Shown in pieces: positions 34,511 to 42,962 of a stretch of DNA of 43,069 nt; the first letter of the stretch is position 1; the number at the start of each line of letters is the position of its first letter. The stretch comes from Peptostreptococcaceae bacterium. GTDB taxonomy: Bacteria > Bacillota > Clostridia > Peptostreptococcales > Anaerovoracaceae. A program made the position numbers and the translations under genes. Below the pieces are notes generated by a model. The model saw only the letters and a program-made list of their open reading frames with translations. It was not told the origin of the DNA and did not search any database. The stretch spans positions 1-43,069 of the forward strand of contig JAENWG010000009.1 in assembly GCA_016650175.1 (NCBI GenBank), given 5' to 3'.

Positions 34511-35866
34511 ATGGAAAAGACTGTATGCGAATTATTTGCAGGTGTAGGTGGATTTAGATTAGGATTAGAAAATTCATCAAAAGAATGGAAAACAGTATGG
34601 TTTAACCAATGGGAACCTAATAAAGGTATTCAATGGGCTCATGGCTGTTATGTTCATAATTTTGGAGATGTTGTAATAGAGGACAATAGTATTAATAGTA
34701 ATACTGATATAGAAGTGGTGAATAAAAAAAATATACCAAAACATAATTTGTTAGTTGGTGGATTTCCCTGTCAAGACTATTCGGTAGCTAGAGGATTAAA
34801 GAATGAAAAAGGTATTCATGGTAAAAAAGGAGTGCTTTGGTGGTCTATTAGAGATGTTTTAATAGCTAAAAAACCACCATTTGTATTGTTAGAGAATGTA
34901 GATAGATTACTTAAATCGCCTTCTAAACAAAGAGGCCGAGATTTCGGGATAATACTAGCTTGTCTTAACGATTTAAATTATTCTGTGGAGTGGAGAGTTG
35001 TTAATGCTGCTAAATACGGGGCAGCACAAAGACGACGACGAGTATTTATATTTGCGTATAAGAATAATACTAAATATGCTAAAAATATTAAAAAAGTAAA
35101 AAGGGAAGCTATAATTGGAACTGAAGGTTTTTTTGCACAAACTTTTCCGATTGAAAACATAGAATCTGAATTAACTCCGACTCAAATTGAATTCAAAAAT
35201 ATTGAAAAAGTTTCAGATGATTTTGAATTTAATTTTCAAAATGCGGGATATTGCGAACGAGGCAATATATACACTGTTAAAGTAAAAGAGATAGAAGAAG
35301 CACCGATTACTCTCGATGAAATATTGCAAAATCGTAAAAAATATAACAGGAAATACTATAAAATTGACGAATCATATTTTGTTCCGATAGATAAATTATA
35401 TTATAATCTAGATAAACGTAATCATTATGATGAAGAAACAGATGGTGATTATGAAAGTATAAGATCTACATGGCAATATATAAAAGGTGGCAAGAAAAAA
35501 CATAGAATATCTAAAACGGGATACAAGTACGAATTTTCTGAAGGTCCTGTTCCTTTTCCGGAACCGTTGAATAAACCTAGTAGGACAATGCTTACTAGTG
35601 AAAGTACTTTCAATAGAAGCACACATGTGGTTATGGATCCAGTGAAACACAGAATTAGAAAAATTACTCCGATTGAGGCAGAACGTCTCCAAGGATTTAA
35701 TGATTGTTGGACAAAATTATGTGATTTTACAATAAAAGGACAAGTAGAAACTAAGGAAATGCCAGAACGCATGAGATATTTTTGCATGGGTAATGCATTA
35801 GTAGTACCGATGGTAACAAGGATGGCTAAAACTATCGAACAGATTATGGATGATGTTGATAGATAA
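34511..35866 (+). CDS. dcm: DNA (cytosine-5)-methyltransferase, M.Sau3AI-like
   Basis: A 451-residue C5 methyltransferase. Motif I is ELFAGVGGFRLGLE (7-20), motif IV has the catalytic C87 in GGFPCQDYSVA, motif VI is LLENVDRLLKSP with E128, motif VIII is QRRRR (173-177), and the C-terminal motifs IX-X are present as TPIEAERLQGF and FCMGNALVVPMV. From memory these blocks follow M.Sau3AI closely, including GKKGVL and RGRDF, so the target is predicted to be GATC with the C methylated. A Sau3AI-like nuclease lies downstream on the other strand, which supports this. The next gene starts nine bases after the stop. Confidence 0.95.
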   Translation: MEKTVCELFAGVGGFRLGLENSSKEWKTVWFNQWEPNKGIQWAHGCYVHNFGDVVIEDNSINSNTDIEVVNKKNIPKHNLLVGGFPCQDYSVARGLKNEKGIHGKKGVLWWSIRDVLIAKKPPFVLLENVDRLLKSPSKQRGRDFGIILACLNDLNYSVEWRVVNAAKYGAAQRRRRVFIFAYKNNTKYAKNIKKVKREAIIGTEGFFAQTFPIENIESELTPTQIEFKNIEKVSDDFEFNFQNAGYCERGNIYTVKVKEIEEAPITLDEILQNRKKYNRKYYKIDESYFVPIDKLYYNLDKRNHYDEETDGDYESIRSTWQYIKGGKKKHRISKTGYKYEFSEGPVPFPEPLNKPSRTMLTSESTFNRSTHVVMDPVKHRIRKITPIEAERLQGFNDCWTKLCDFTIKGQVETKEMPERMRYFCMGNALVVPMVTRMAKTIEQIMDDVDR

Positions 35867-35875
35867 GAGGTGAGT

Positions 35876-37081
35876 ATGGAATATTTGTTTAACGAACTGG
35901 AAAATGCGGATATAGTTATAGATTCTGTTTATAAAAGTGGGTCGGCTAATAATATTTCTTCGGAACCCTTGCATAAATTGTTTCCGAAATGTGGAAATAT
36001 GAGCGGATTTAGAAAAGTTAAAAGAGATGACGGGAGAGGCATTGCCTATGTGATTTTGTATACGTCTATGGAAGAATTAGAGTGGCCTGATTATCTAGAC
36101 GAAGAGACGGGTATATTTAGATATTATGGTGATAATAGAAAGCCTGGCAATTTAATCACATTCACTAAGCAAGGTGGTAATGAATTACTTGAAAATGTAT
36201 TTGCAATGTTAAATAGTAATGGCCCGTTAGATGATATTCCGCCATTTTTTCTTTTCAAGAAAACTGGTAATAAAAGGGATGTACAATTTTTAGGATTGGC
36301 AGCGCCGGGTAATCCTAAATTATCTTCTGATAGAGATTTGGTAGCATTTTGGAGAACTATGAATAATAAAAGATTTCAGAATTATGAGGCTTATTTTACA
36401 ATATTAAATACTGGTAATAATAGTATACCTAGAGAATGGTTAAATGCATTGATAAAAAACCATGATGATAGTTTAAAGTTTGCGCCTGAAGTATGGAAAA
36501 GATTTATTATGATGGGAAGAAATGGAATTGAGCCATTGATAGCCAGGAAAATCATAAAAGTACCATCTCCTTATGAACAATTACAAAGTGATGAAAATGG
36601 AAGACTTTGTATAGATTATATTAGAAAGTATTATAAAGAGAAACCTACAGGATTTGAAGAATGCGCTATTAATATAGTTGAGAAAATGGACCCGAATTTT
36701 TCGAGTTTTAATTTAACTAGACCTTGGAGAGATGGTGGCAGAGATGCTATAGGCTACTATTCTATTCATTCAGATGGAAAAGCTAATTACCCTTTGAAAA
36801 TTGATTGTGCTTTGGAAGCGAAGTGTTATGCAGAAAAAAACTCTGTAGGAGTAAGGGAAATGTCACGACTTATTTCAAGAATACGTTATAGGCAATTTGG
36901 TATTATGATTACTACTAGCTATATACATAAGCAAGCGTACAGTGAAGTTATTGAAGATGGTCATCCTATATTAATATTAACAGCTTCAGATATAGCTAAT
37001 GTGCTTAGAAGAAATAGTATAGATAATCTAAATATTAATGACTGGATTAAATCAATAGACGGAGTTCACAAAATAATTTAA
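35876..37081 (+). CDS. Restriction endonuclease, AspBHI-like N-terminal and Mrr-like catalytic domains
   Basis: A 401-residue putative nuclease. The N-terminal half (VILYTSMEELEWPDYLDEET, then GIFRYYGDNRKPGN and RDVQFLGLAAPG) resembles the AspBHI-type DNA-recognition domain found in modification-sensing enzymes. The C-terminal part has a PD-(D/E)xK core of the Mrr kind: GFEECAINIVEKM, WRDGGRDAIG (285-293) with the active aspartate, and LEAKC (313-317) with the ExK pair. I start at ATG 35876 behind AGAGG; an in-frame GTG at 35870 overlaps that site. It is in the same run as a C5 methyltransferase, so it must tolerate that methylation or recognise something else. Confidence 0.8.
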   Translation: MEYLFNELENADIVIDSVYKSGSANNISSEPLHKLFPKCGNMSGFRKVKRDDGRGIAYVILYTSMEELEWPDYLDEETGIFRYYGDNRKPGNLITFTKQGGNELLENVFAMLNSNGPLDDIPPFFLFKKTGNKRDVQFLGLAAPGNPKLSSDRDLVAFWRTMNNKRFQNYEAYFTILNTGNNSIPREWLNALIKNHDDSLKFAPEVWKRFIMMGRNGIEPLIARKIIKVPSPYEQLQSDENGRLCIDYIRKYYKEKPTGFEECAINIVEKMDPNFSSFNLTRPWRDGGRDAIGYYSIHSDGKANYPLKIDCALEAKCYAEKNSVGVREMSRLISRIRYRQFGIMITTSYIHKQAYSEVIEDGHPILILTASDIANVLRRNSIDNLNINDWIKSIDGVHKII

Positions 37082-37088
37082 GCGGAGA

Positions 37089-38549
37089 TTAATTTCTCTG
37101 CTCTTTTTTTAATGCTAATATTTCATCTCTAACATATGAAGCATTCAAGAAGAAAGATTGCTTAGTGAAGACTTGTCCGCTTGGTAAAGGTAAGGTGTCA
37201 TCCTTATTTTTTCCATGTGGTCTGATATGGCATACTCTATTTTCTTTGCTGGAAGGCAGATTATTAAAAGTACGACTGCCATGTTTCTTAGCTTTTATGC
37301 CTTCATTGAGTCTTTCTTTAGTCTTTGACCAAACAACCTTGACTTCATTTTCAATATCAGAATTGCTCATATTCCAAAATGTAGCAAAATATAGATGTAA
37401 ATGTTTATCCATATTAGGATAATCTGTTATGTCTTCATATTTCTTATATTCAGAATCCTTTTTGAAAACTACGAATAAAAATTTAGTTTCTGATAAATAG
37501 GTGTTTATTTTGGAATCATCCCAAGATTCCTTAGACATTTCTATAAAATCAAATGCAGGTAATGATATATTTTCCTTTAAACTTTGGCTATTTTCTAACC
37601 TTATAGTTTTAACTTTGATACCTGCTTTGATGAATTCTTCAGCATTGTTAGATTTTAGACCTAATATTTTAAAAACTAATGATGATTCTAAATTCTTAGG
37701 TCTACTACCCATATAATTTATATTATAATTACTCATTAGTTCAGTTATAGATAAGCCAGTAGAATCATTTATAGTATTAAAAATATAATTTTCAAAGTCG
37801 CCTGAATATTGGATGTTATCGTAAGTTTTCTTTTTAGGAATTATATAGGTATTAAGTACATATGTCATATAAGAGTTTTTAAAGCAAAAAGCTCGGTGTT
37901 TGGCTTGAACATCAGAAAAAGGTTGAGAGGTGTAACTACTGTTTGCAGTAGCTCCTTTAGTACAAGCACCTAAGTATAAAGTATCTCCTTCAGAAAGATT
38001 ATGTGCATCACCTGATTTGATTTTGTTGATAATTTTATTAAAATCTGATCTGATTATGTCTAAATCCTTCTCGGGAATTTGGAAGAGCTGTACATAATTT
38101 ATAGTGTAATCAAGTTTATTTATTCCCTTAGTATATAAATAATATATAAGTAATATCAAATTACACTTATCAAGTAAATGGCTTGTTTCTAAAGTTTCGT
38201 TAATTACTTTTGAATAATCAATATTAGTCAGTACTAATCGCTCTTTTGCTGAGCGAGTACTATTTTTATTTATCTTATATGGGGTAACTTTAAGTTCTAC
38301 GCCAGCTTTATTAAAATCCGCAGAAGAACATGGATTTAACATATAGTGAAAATAGTATAATTCTATTAGATGTCCCAAACTACCTTTAGCCGCATTTGAT
38401 TCGAAATATTCAATGCCATATTTATTTAAGCTAGTAGATTCGCTTAAAGTTATTTCATGTTCGAGTATATTCCTAAAGGTAAATCCGGTTAGTTTTTTGG
38501 CATAAAGTTCAATACTGGTTGGTGAAAATTCGTCATAATAATAATTCAC
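37089..38549 (-). CDS. Sau3AI-family (MutH-like) type II restriction endonuclease
   Basis: A 486-residue protein, close to the size of Sau3AI. The MutH/Sau3AI active site is seen as KGSLGHLIE (55-63), then D78 and the ExK pair E85/K87 in DFNKAGVELKVTPYK, followed by SAKERLVL. The second half repeats a related fold (SSLVFKILGLKSNNAEEF) without the full catalytic set, as in Sau3AI. Predicted target is GATC. I choose GTG 38549 as start because AAGGAG lies five bases before it; the open frame runs 24 codons further, through the promoter. It is convergent with the AspBHI-like gene (7-base gap) and divergent from the HNH gene. Confidence 0.93.
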   Translation of the reverse strand: MNYYYDEFSPTSIELYAKKLTGFTFRNILEHEITLSESTSLNKYGIEYFESNAAKGSLGHLIELYYFHYMLNPCSSADFNKAGVELKVTPYKINKNSTRSAKERLVLTNIDYSKVINETLETSHLLDKCNLILLIYYLYTKGINKLDYTINYVQLFQIPEKDLDIIRSDFNKIINKIKSGDAHNLSEGDTLYLGACTKGATANSSYTSQPFSDVQAKHRAFCFKNSYMTYVLNTYIIPKKKTYDNIQYSGDFENYIFNTINDSTGLSITELMSNYNINYMGSRPKNLESSLVFKILGLKSNNAEEFIKAGIKVKTIRLENSQSLKENISLPAFDFIEMSKESWDDSKINTYLSETKFLFVVFKKDSEYKKYEDITDYPNMDKHLHLYFATFWNMSNSDIENEVKVVWSKTKERLNEGIKAKKHGSRTFNNLPSSKENRVCHIRPHGKNKDDTLPLPSGQVFTKQSFFLNASYVRDEILALKKEQRN

Positions 38550-38591
38550 TTGTTCTCCTTTATGATAAATATTAGAATTATTTACTAAACA

Positions 38592-38620
38592 ATTATACAA
38601 CAAATGTGCTATAATGTACA
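38592..38620 (-). promoter_or_regulatory. Promoter of the Sau3AI-like gene, overlapped by an opposing -10
   Basis: On the minus strand TGTACA (38615-38620), a 17-bp spacer and TATAAT (38592-38597). On the plus strand a second TATAAT lies at 38610-38615 with TAAACA 18 bp upstream, a candidate promoter for the HNH gene. The two would compete for polymerase. Confidence 0.55.
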
Positions 38621-38661
38621 TAAATGTGTTAAATGTGTTAAATGTGTTAAATGTGTTAAAT
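38621..38661. repeat. Tandem repeat, 4.5 copies of a 9-base unit
   Basis: TAAATGTGT is repeated exactly four times from 38621 to 38656, then TAAAT. The array abuts the minus-strand -35 of the Sau3AI-like promoter and lies in the predicted leader of the HNH gene. It could be a cluster of regulator sites or a slip-prone array that varies expression. Confidence 0.9.
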
Positions 38662-38687
38662 TTGGTGCAATTATATGGTGGAATTGA

Positions 38688-39473
38688 ATGAACGAAAAAG
38701 ACATTGTTTATAAATTGGGTTTAGCTATTTATTTATTTGACAATAAAAGGGTAGCTGACAGACAATTTCTCAGCAGAATAATTAGTGAATTATATATAGC
38801 AACTGGAATAGATCTTAATGCTGAAACATTAGGGTTTCATTTGTCTTGTTATAAATTAGTTGATCCTAGACTTCCACATACCAAGAATCAGGCATTGTCT
38901 TTGTATAATCGCTACTTTACTATTTATAGAACTAAAAAAAATAAAAACGAATTAATGGCTTTTTATAAATTAATTAAGAGTGGATTGTTTCAATACAGTA
39001 TAAACAATGCAATATACGACGGAAGTGAAGAATCTTTTTTTAAATTTTTAAGTGGGAAACCAAATAATACGTTTAAAGAAGACATACCTATAGCTACAAA
39101 TAAGAATGTATTAGAAAACATCGAAAATTCAATATCGATTAATAAAAGAAGTCAACAAATTAAATTTAATGCATTAGCGTTGGCGAATTTCGTATGTGAA
39201 ATAGATAATAACCATTTTGTATTTCAAAGAAAAAACCAGATATATGGATACACTGAAGCTCATCATTTAATACCTATAAAAGCTCAGTTGGATTTTGATA
39301 ATAGTCTTGATGTTGAGGCAAATATAATATCAATATGTGCAAATTGCCATAGGGAAATACATTATGGGAAGAATAATTTGGAATTAGTCAAATTATTATA
39401 TAATAAGAAAAGAGAACGTCTATTAAAAGTAGGATTAAAATTAAATTTAGAAGAACTGAATGAATATTATTAA
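38688..39473 (+). CDS. HNH endonuclease
   Basis: A 261-residue protein with a C-terminal HNH nuclease: the H-H pair in EAHHLIPI (190-197), the middle N of EANIISIC (212), and CANCHREIHYG (217-227) with a CxxC and the final histidine. The ~150-residue N-terminal part (VYKLGLAIYLFDNKRVADRQ and LHSCYKLVDPRLPH-like blocks) is not recognised and may bind DNA or partners. Only one cysteine (C170) stands where HNH zinc sites often have a pair. The gene is 15 bases before the ParB-like gene, so it belongs to the same operon. GGTGGA precedes the ATG. Confidence 0.87.
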   Translation: MNEKDIVYKLGLAIYLFDNKRVADRQFLSRIISELYIATGIDLNAETLGFHLSCYKLVDPRLPHTKNQALSLYNRYFTIYRTKKNKNELMAFYKLIKSGLFQYSINNAIYDGSEESFFKFLSGKPNNTFKEDIPIATNKNVLENIENSISINKRSQQIKFNALALANFVCEIDNNHFVFQRKNQIYGYTEAHHLIPIKAQLDFDNSLDVEANIISICANCHREIHYGKNNLELVKLLYNKKRERLLKVGLKLNLEELNEYY

Positions 39474-39488
39474 CGGAGGAATTTAATT

Positions 39489-40736
39489 ATGTTAACAAGA
39501 TCTGAAGCTAAAACACAAATCGTAGGATTGATTAATAGTCATGATGCAATTATTAAAGGTGTAAAAATACCTATTAGAAAAGATGAAAAATTTGACGTCT
39601 ATAGCATCCCAATTGATTATTTAGTGCCTAATGTCATTAATGACAGACTAGCGTGGAGAATTAGAGAATTTGAGGCTGAAGAAGGTGTTAAACTATCTAA
39701 CGAAAAAGAGGAACATGTAGAGTTTGTCTATGGTTTGATTTCTGATGAACATCCTAGTGAGAATAAAAAAACTAAAAAAGACTTAGCTATTAAAGGTCAA
39801 GAGGAGTATGGTATTATTACCAATAATGGAATAATTATTGATGGTAATCGAAGAGCCACTTTATTGCGAGAATTGTTTAATGGAGAAGCTACAGCATATA
39901 ACAAAAATGTAGAAGAATTTAGATGTTTTAAATGCGTTGTATTAAAAGAAGATGTTACCGAAGACGAGATAAGTTCTTTGGAAACATTGGTGCAAATTGG
40001 GAAAGATGAAAAAGTACCTTATAATCCTATAAATATGTATATAAAAATAGATAATTTGTTTAATCTAGGAAAGAATTATTCCCAGATTTCAAATCTAATG
40101 CAGGGTCGTTTTACTGAAAAAGATATAGAAAATAAGCACAAGTTATATGCGTTTATGGTAAATTACTTAGATGCTATAGGTAAACCGGACCATTTTACAT
40201 TATTGGAGGGACTAGAAGACCCTTTTATTAAGACTAATAACATGATTGATAAATTGAAAAGTAAGTCGTACGCAGCTGAGTGGGATTATACAGATGAAGA
40301 CATCGACGATTTTACTCAAACGTGTTTCGATTATATGAGAACCAAATATGAAGGAAAAGAATATCGATCCATACTTTTGGGTGGAGTCAATAAAAACAAA
40401 GAAAATGGAGTTTTTATTGATGAAAAAGTTTGGAAAGATTTTTATGAAAATCATAGTAATATTATAGATGCAGCTGAGGCCAAGGGAAAACTGAACAACG
40501 AGCATGATTGGAGTTTGTTAAAGCCTAATTTTCAGAGGAATCTTAGTAACGCCAATTCTAAACTTGTAGATATATTAGCAGATAAAAATGTAAGTGATTT
40601 ATTAAATATTATCGAAATAAAAATTTCAAAATTAGAAGATATAGTAGATAAAAAAGAAGATTTAACGGAAGCAAATATTGAAAGTATGAAATTACTAGGA
40701 AGTCGTTTGTATAAAGTTTGGAAGCAGTTTGAGTAA
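39489..40736 (+). CDS. ParB/sulfiredoxin-like domain protein
   Basis: A 415-residue protein with a ParB/Srx-type core around IITNNGIIIDGNRRATLLRE, where the DGNRR motif is at 118-122. ParB-like enzymes of this kind bind or hydrolyse nucleotides, and several act as nucleases in mobile elements and defence loci. The remaining ~280 residues are mostly helical and charged and are not recognised. It lies between an HNH nuclease (15 bases) and an SNF2-like helicase (one-base overlap, TAATG), so the three act together. CGGAGGAA precedes the ATG. Confidence 0.8.
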   Translation: MLTRSEAKTQIVGLINSHDAIIKGVKIPIRKDEKFDVYSIPIDYLVPNVINDRLAWRIREFEAEEGVKLSNEKEEHVEFVYGLISDEHPSENKKTKKDLAIKGQEEYGIITNNGIIIDGNRRATLLRELFNGEATAYNKNVEEFRCFKCVVLKEDVTEDEISSLETLVQIGKDEKVPYNPINMYIKIDNLFNLGKNYSQISNLMQGRFTEKDIENKHKLYAFMVNYLDAIGKPDHFTLLEGLEDPFIKTNNMIDKLKSKSYAAEWDYTDEDIDDFTQTCFDYMRTKYEGKEYRSILLGGVNKNKENGVFIDEKVWKDFYENHSNIIDAAEAKGKLNNEHDWSLLKPNFQRNLSNANSKLVDILADKNVSDLLNIIEIKISKLEDIVDKKEDLTEANIESMKLLGSRLYKVWKQFE

Positions 40737-42724
40737 TGAGAATTAATAGTGTAGATAATAAAAGTATTAGTATTGAAGCGATGAGCATATCTAATCGGCA
40801 ACTAAGCAGATTTAAGATAATGCTTCAAAATTCCGGTTCGGTTTTTGTTGAATATGAGAAAGACAAGGCTATAGTATCATTTGAAAATTTTGACCAATGT
40901 TTATTAGCTGAAACAATTGAAAAGATAATGACTTTCTTAATAAAATGTGATTCTAATTTAGAAGTTGATAATGAAATCACTAGAATTATCAATGAAAATA
41001 AAAATATGAAAAACGAGTCAAAAGAGATAACAAAAAAATTAGTGTTGATAAAAACACTAGATGCAACGGACAGTAATTACAATGAGTTTTGTGAAGAGTG
41101 TAATCATATATTAAGTATAAGACTAAGAGATTATCAATATATAGCGGCTTATCAATTGATCGTAGGGAAAGGCGGGTTCAATTTTTCGGTACCGGGTTCA
41201 GGCAAGACGATTATTTCTTATGCATCATATGCATATCTGAAAATATATAATAAAATTGATTCAGCATTGGTTATAGCACCTAAAAATGCTTCTATTGCAT
41301 GGTACGAAGAGTATATTACTTGTTTTAATGAAACACCAGACTTTATTAATTTAGCAGATTTAACAAAGAAGGATTGTGTAGAATATTTGAATTCATCGGT
41401 AACTAACCATAAAGAAATAACTTTTATAAATTATGAAAAAATAAGATTGCTTACAAAAGATTTGTTGAACTTTGTTAATAGAAAAAATGTTATGCTTCTG
41501 GTAGATGAAGGACATAAAGTCAAAAACCCTAATGCGAAAGCTACAAAAGCCGTTCTTTTGATAGCGCATCATATTGAATATACTGTTATTTTAACTGGTA
41601 CACCAATGCCAAATGGTTACGAAGATTTAAGTTCTTTAATAAAAATATATTCACCACATAATAATATATTGCCGTACAATTATTCTAAATTGAAACAGAT
41701 TACTAAAAGTGAAAATAATGAAACTGCAGAAAATCGAATTATGAAAGCTATATATCCTTATTATTCAAGGGTATCAAAAAAATATTTGTTAAAAAAGGGC
41801 GAGTTAGAAGAACCAACTATTAATATTGTAAAATGTGAAATGGATACTAAACAGCAATATATTTATGATTATGTAAATGGTATTTGTAATGATATTCTCA
41901 ATGAATTGGAGGATAATTTTACATTAGAACTTCATAAGGCATTAATAATTAGAAAGATGCAAGCGTCAGCCAATCCCGGTTTATTAACAAGAAGTTTACT
42001 AAAATATATAAATGAATTTAAAAGCTTATTGATGGATTACGATGAAGTTGAAATAGATAAGTTAAGTGATAAAGAATTAGCTGAACAGTATAGAGCAGCC
42101 GATAATAGAATTACAGAATCACTAAGCAACTCGAAAATTATTACAATTATTAATGAGTACCGTAATTACAATAGTATACCCATTAAGAATTTAAAAGCTG
42201 TTCAATTAGCTAAAGAAATAATTGAAACGGGTGATAAGGTTATAATTTGGGATGTGTTTGTAGATAATATGCAGGCATTAGTGGAGTTGCTGGAAGTAGA
42301 TAAAATAAAAACAGTAGTAATCAATGGAAGCATTGTAGGTGAAGACAGACAAGAAGCTATAAAAAATTTCAAGGAAGGAAATGTGATGGTTATGATCGCA
42401 TCTCCAGCAACTTTAGCAGAATCGATTTCATTACATAAAGCTTGTCAAAATGCTATTTACGTTAATAGAAATTATAATGCAGCGCAGTTCATACAATCTA
42501 AAGATAGAATTCATAGGATAAATATGCCGCTCAATACCACTGCCCATTACTATTTTTTAGAGAACACTAACAGCATAGATGAAATTATTGAGGAAAGGTT
42601 ACAAATCAAAGAAAATAGAATGCTGCGAATACTAGATTCAGAAGAATTACTGATTGGGGAAATGGAGTCGTTAGAGAATGATAGTTTAAGCGAAGCGGAT
42701 GTTAAAGCATCTTTTATTAAGTGA
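40736..42724 (+). CDS. SNF2-like DEAD/DEAH-box helicase
   Basis: A 662-residue superfamily 2 ATPase. After a ~125-residue N-terminal region comes LRDYQYIAAYQL (Q-like motif), Walker A VPGSGKT (152-158), LVIAPKNASIAWYEE (Ia), the DEGH box (257-260) in LLVDEGHKVKNP, LTGTPMPNG (286-294, motif III) and, in the second RecA domain, ASPATLAESISL and QSKDRIHRI (motif VI). FSVPGSGKT replaces the usual ADEMGLGKT of SNF2 proteins. It likely translocates on DNA to power or steer the HNH and ParB-like partners. Its start overlaps the ParB-like stop. Confidence 0.92.
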   Translation: MRINSVDNKSISIEAMSISNRQLSRFKIMLQNSGSVFVEYEKDKAIVSFENFDQCLLAETIEKIMTFLIKCDSNLEVDNEITRIINENKNMKNESKEITKKLVLIKTLDATDSNYNEFCEECNHILSIRLRDYQYIAAYQLIVGKGGFNFSVPGSGKTIISYASYAYLKIYNKIDSALVIAPKNASIAWYEEYITCFNETPDFINLADLTKKDCVEYLNSSVTNHKEITFINYEKIRLLTKDLLNFVNRKNVMLLVDEGHKVKNPNAKATKAVLLIAHHIEYTVILTGTPMPNGYEDLSSLIKIYSPHNNILPYNYSKLKQITKSENNETAENRIMKAIYPYYSRVSKKYLLKKGELEEPTINIVKCEMDTKQQYIYDYVNGICNDILNELEDNFTLELHKALIIRKMQASANPGLLTRSLLKYINEFKSLLMDYDEVEIDKLSDKELAEQYRAADNRITESLSNSKIITIINEYRNYNSIPIKNLKAVQLAKEIIETGDKVIIWDVFVDNMQALVELLEVDKIKTVVINGSIVGEDRQEAIKNFKEGNVMVMIASPATLAESISLHKACQNAIYVNRNYNAAQFIQSKDRIHRINMPLNTTAHYYFLENTNSIDEIIEERLQIKENRMLRILDSEELLIGEMESLENDSLSEADVKASFIK

Positions 42725-42760
42725 TTATCAAGTTTATAAGATTGATAATTACTTATGTTG
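42724..42760 (+). terminator. Possible terminator after the helicase
   Basis: ATTATCAA (42724-42731) pairs with TTGATAAT (42742-42749), followed by TACTTATGTTGTTTT. The stem is AT-rich, so it is weak. Confidence 0.45.
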
Positions 42761-42824
42761 TTTTATTCAAAATTATGTTTATATAATTATAATGAACGAA
42801 AATAGAATTTGAAGTTTTTACTTT

Positions 42825-42840
42825 AACAAACATGTTTGTT
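42825..42840. promoter_or_regulatory. 16-bp perfect palindrome before the PhnA-type gene
   Basis: AACAAACATGTTTGTT equals its reverse complement and resembles TetR-family operators. It lies 123 bases before the PhnA-type start. The rest of 42761-42962 is AT-rich and shows no gene. Confidence 0.55.
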
Positions 42841-42962
42841 GAAAATGTAATAATCAGCACTTAAAATTTAGAATGATTCTATAAAAAAATTCATACTTGT
42901 ATTTACTCCGATTTACCATTAGAATAGTATAGTATAGCGATTGAAACTAAGGAGGAATATTA

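Noticed and set aside
38621-38661. CRISPR-like repeat in the defence island
   Set aside because: The 9-base units are contiguous with no spacers and there are no cas genes.
34511-42724. DISARM or BREX system
   Set aside because: An SNF2-like helicase and a C5 methyltransferase are present, but no DUF1998 (drmB) or phospholipase-D (drmC) gene and no pglZ or brxC-like gene is seen.
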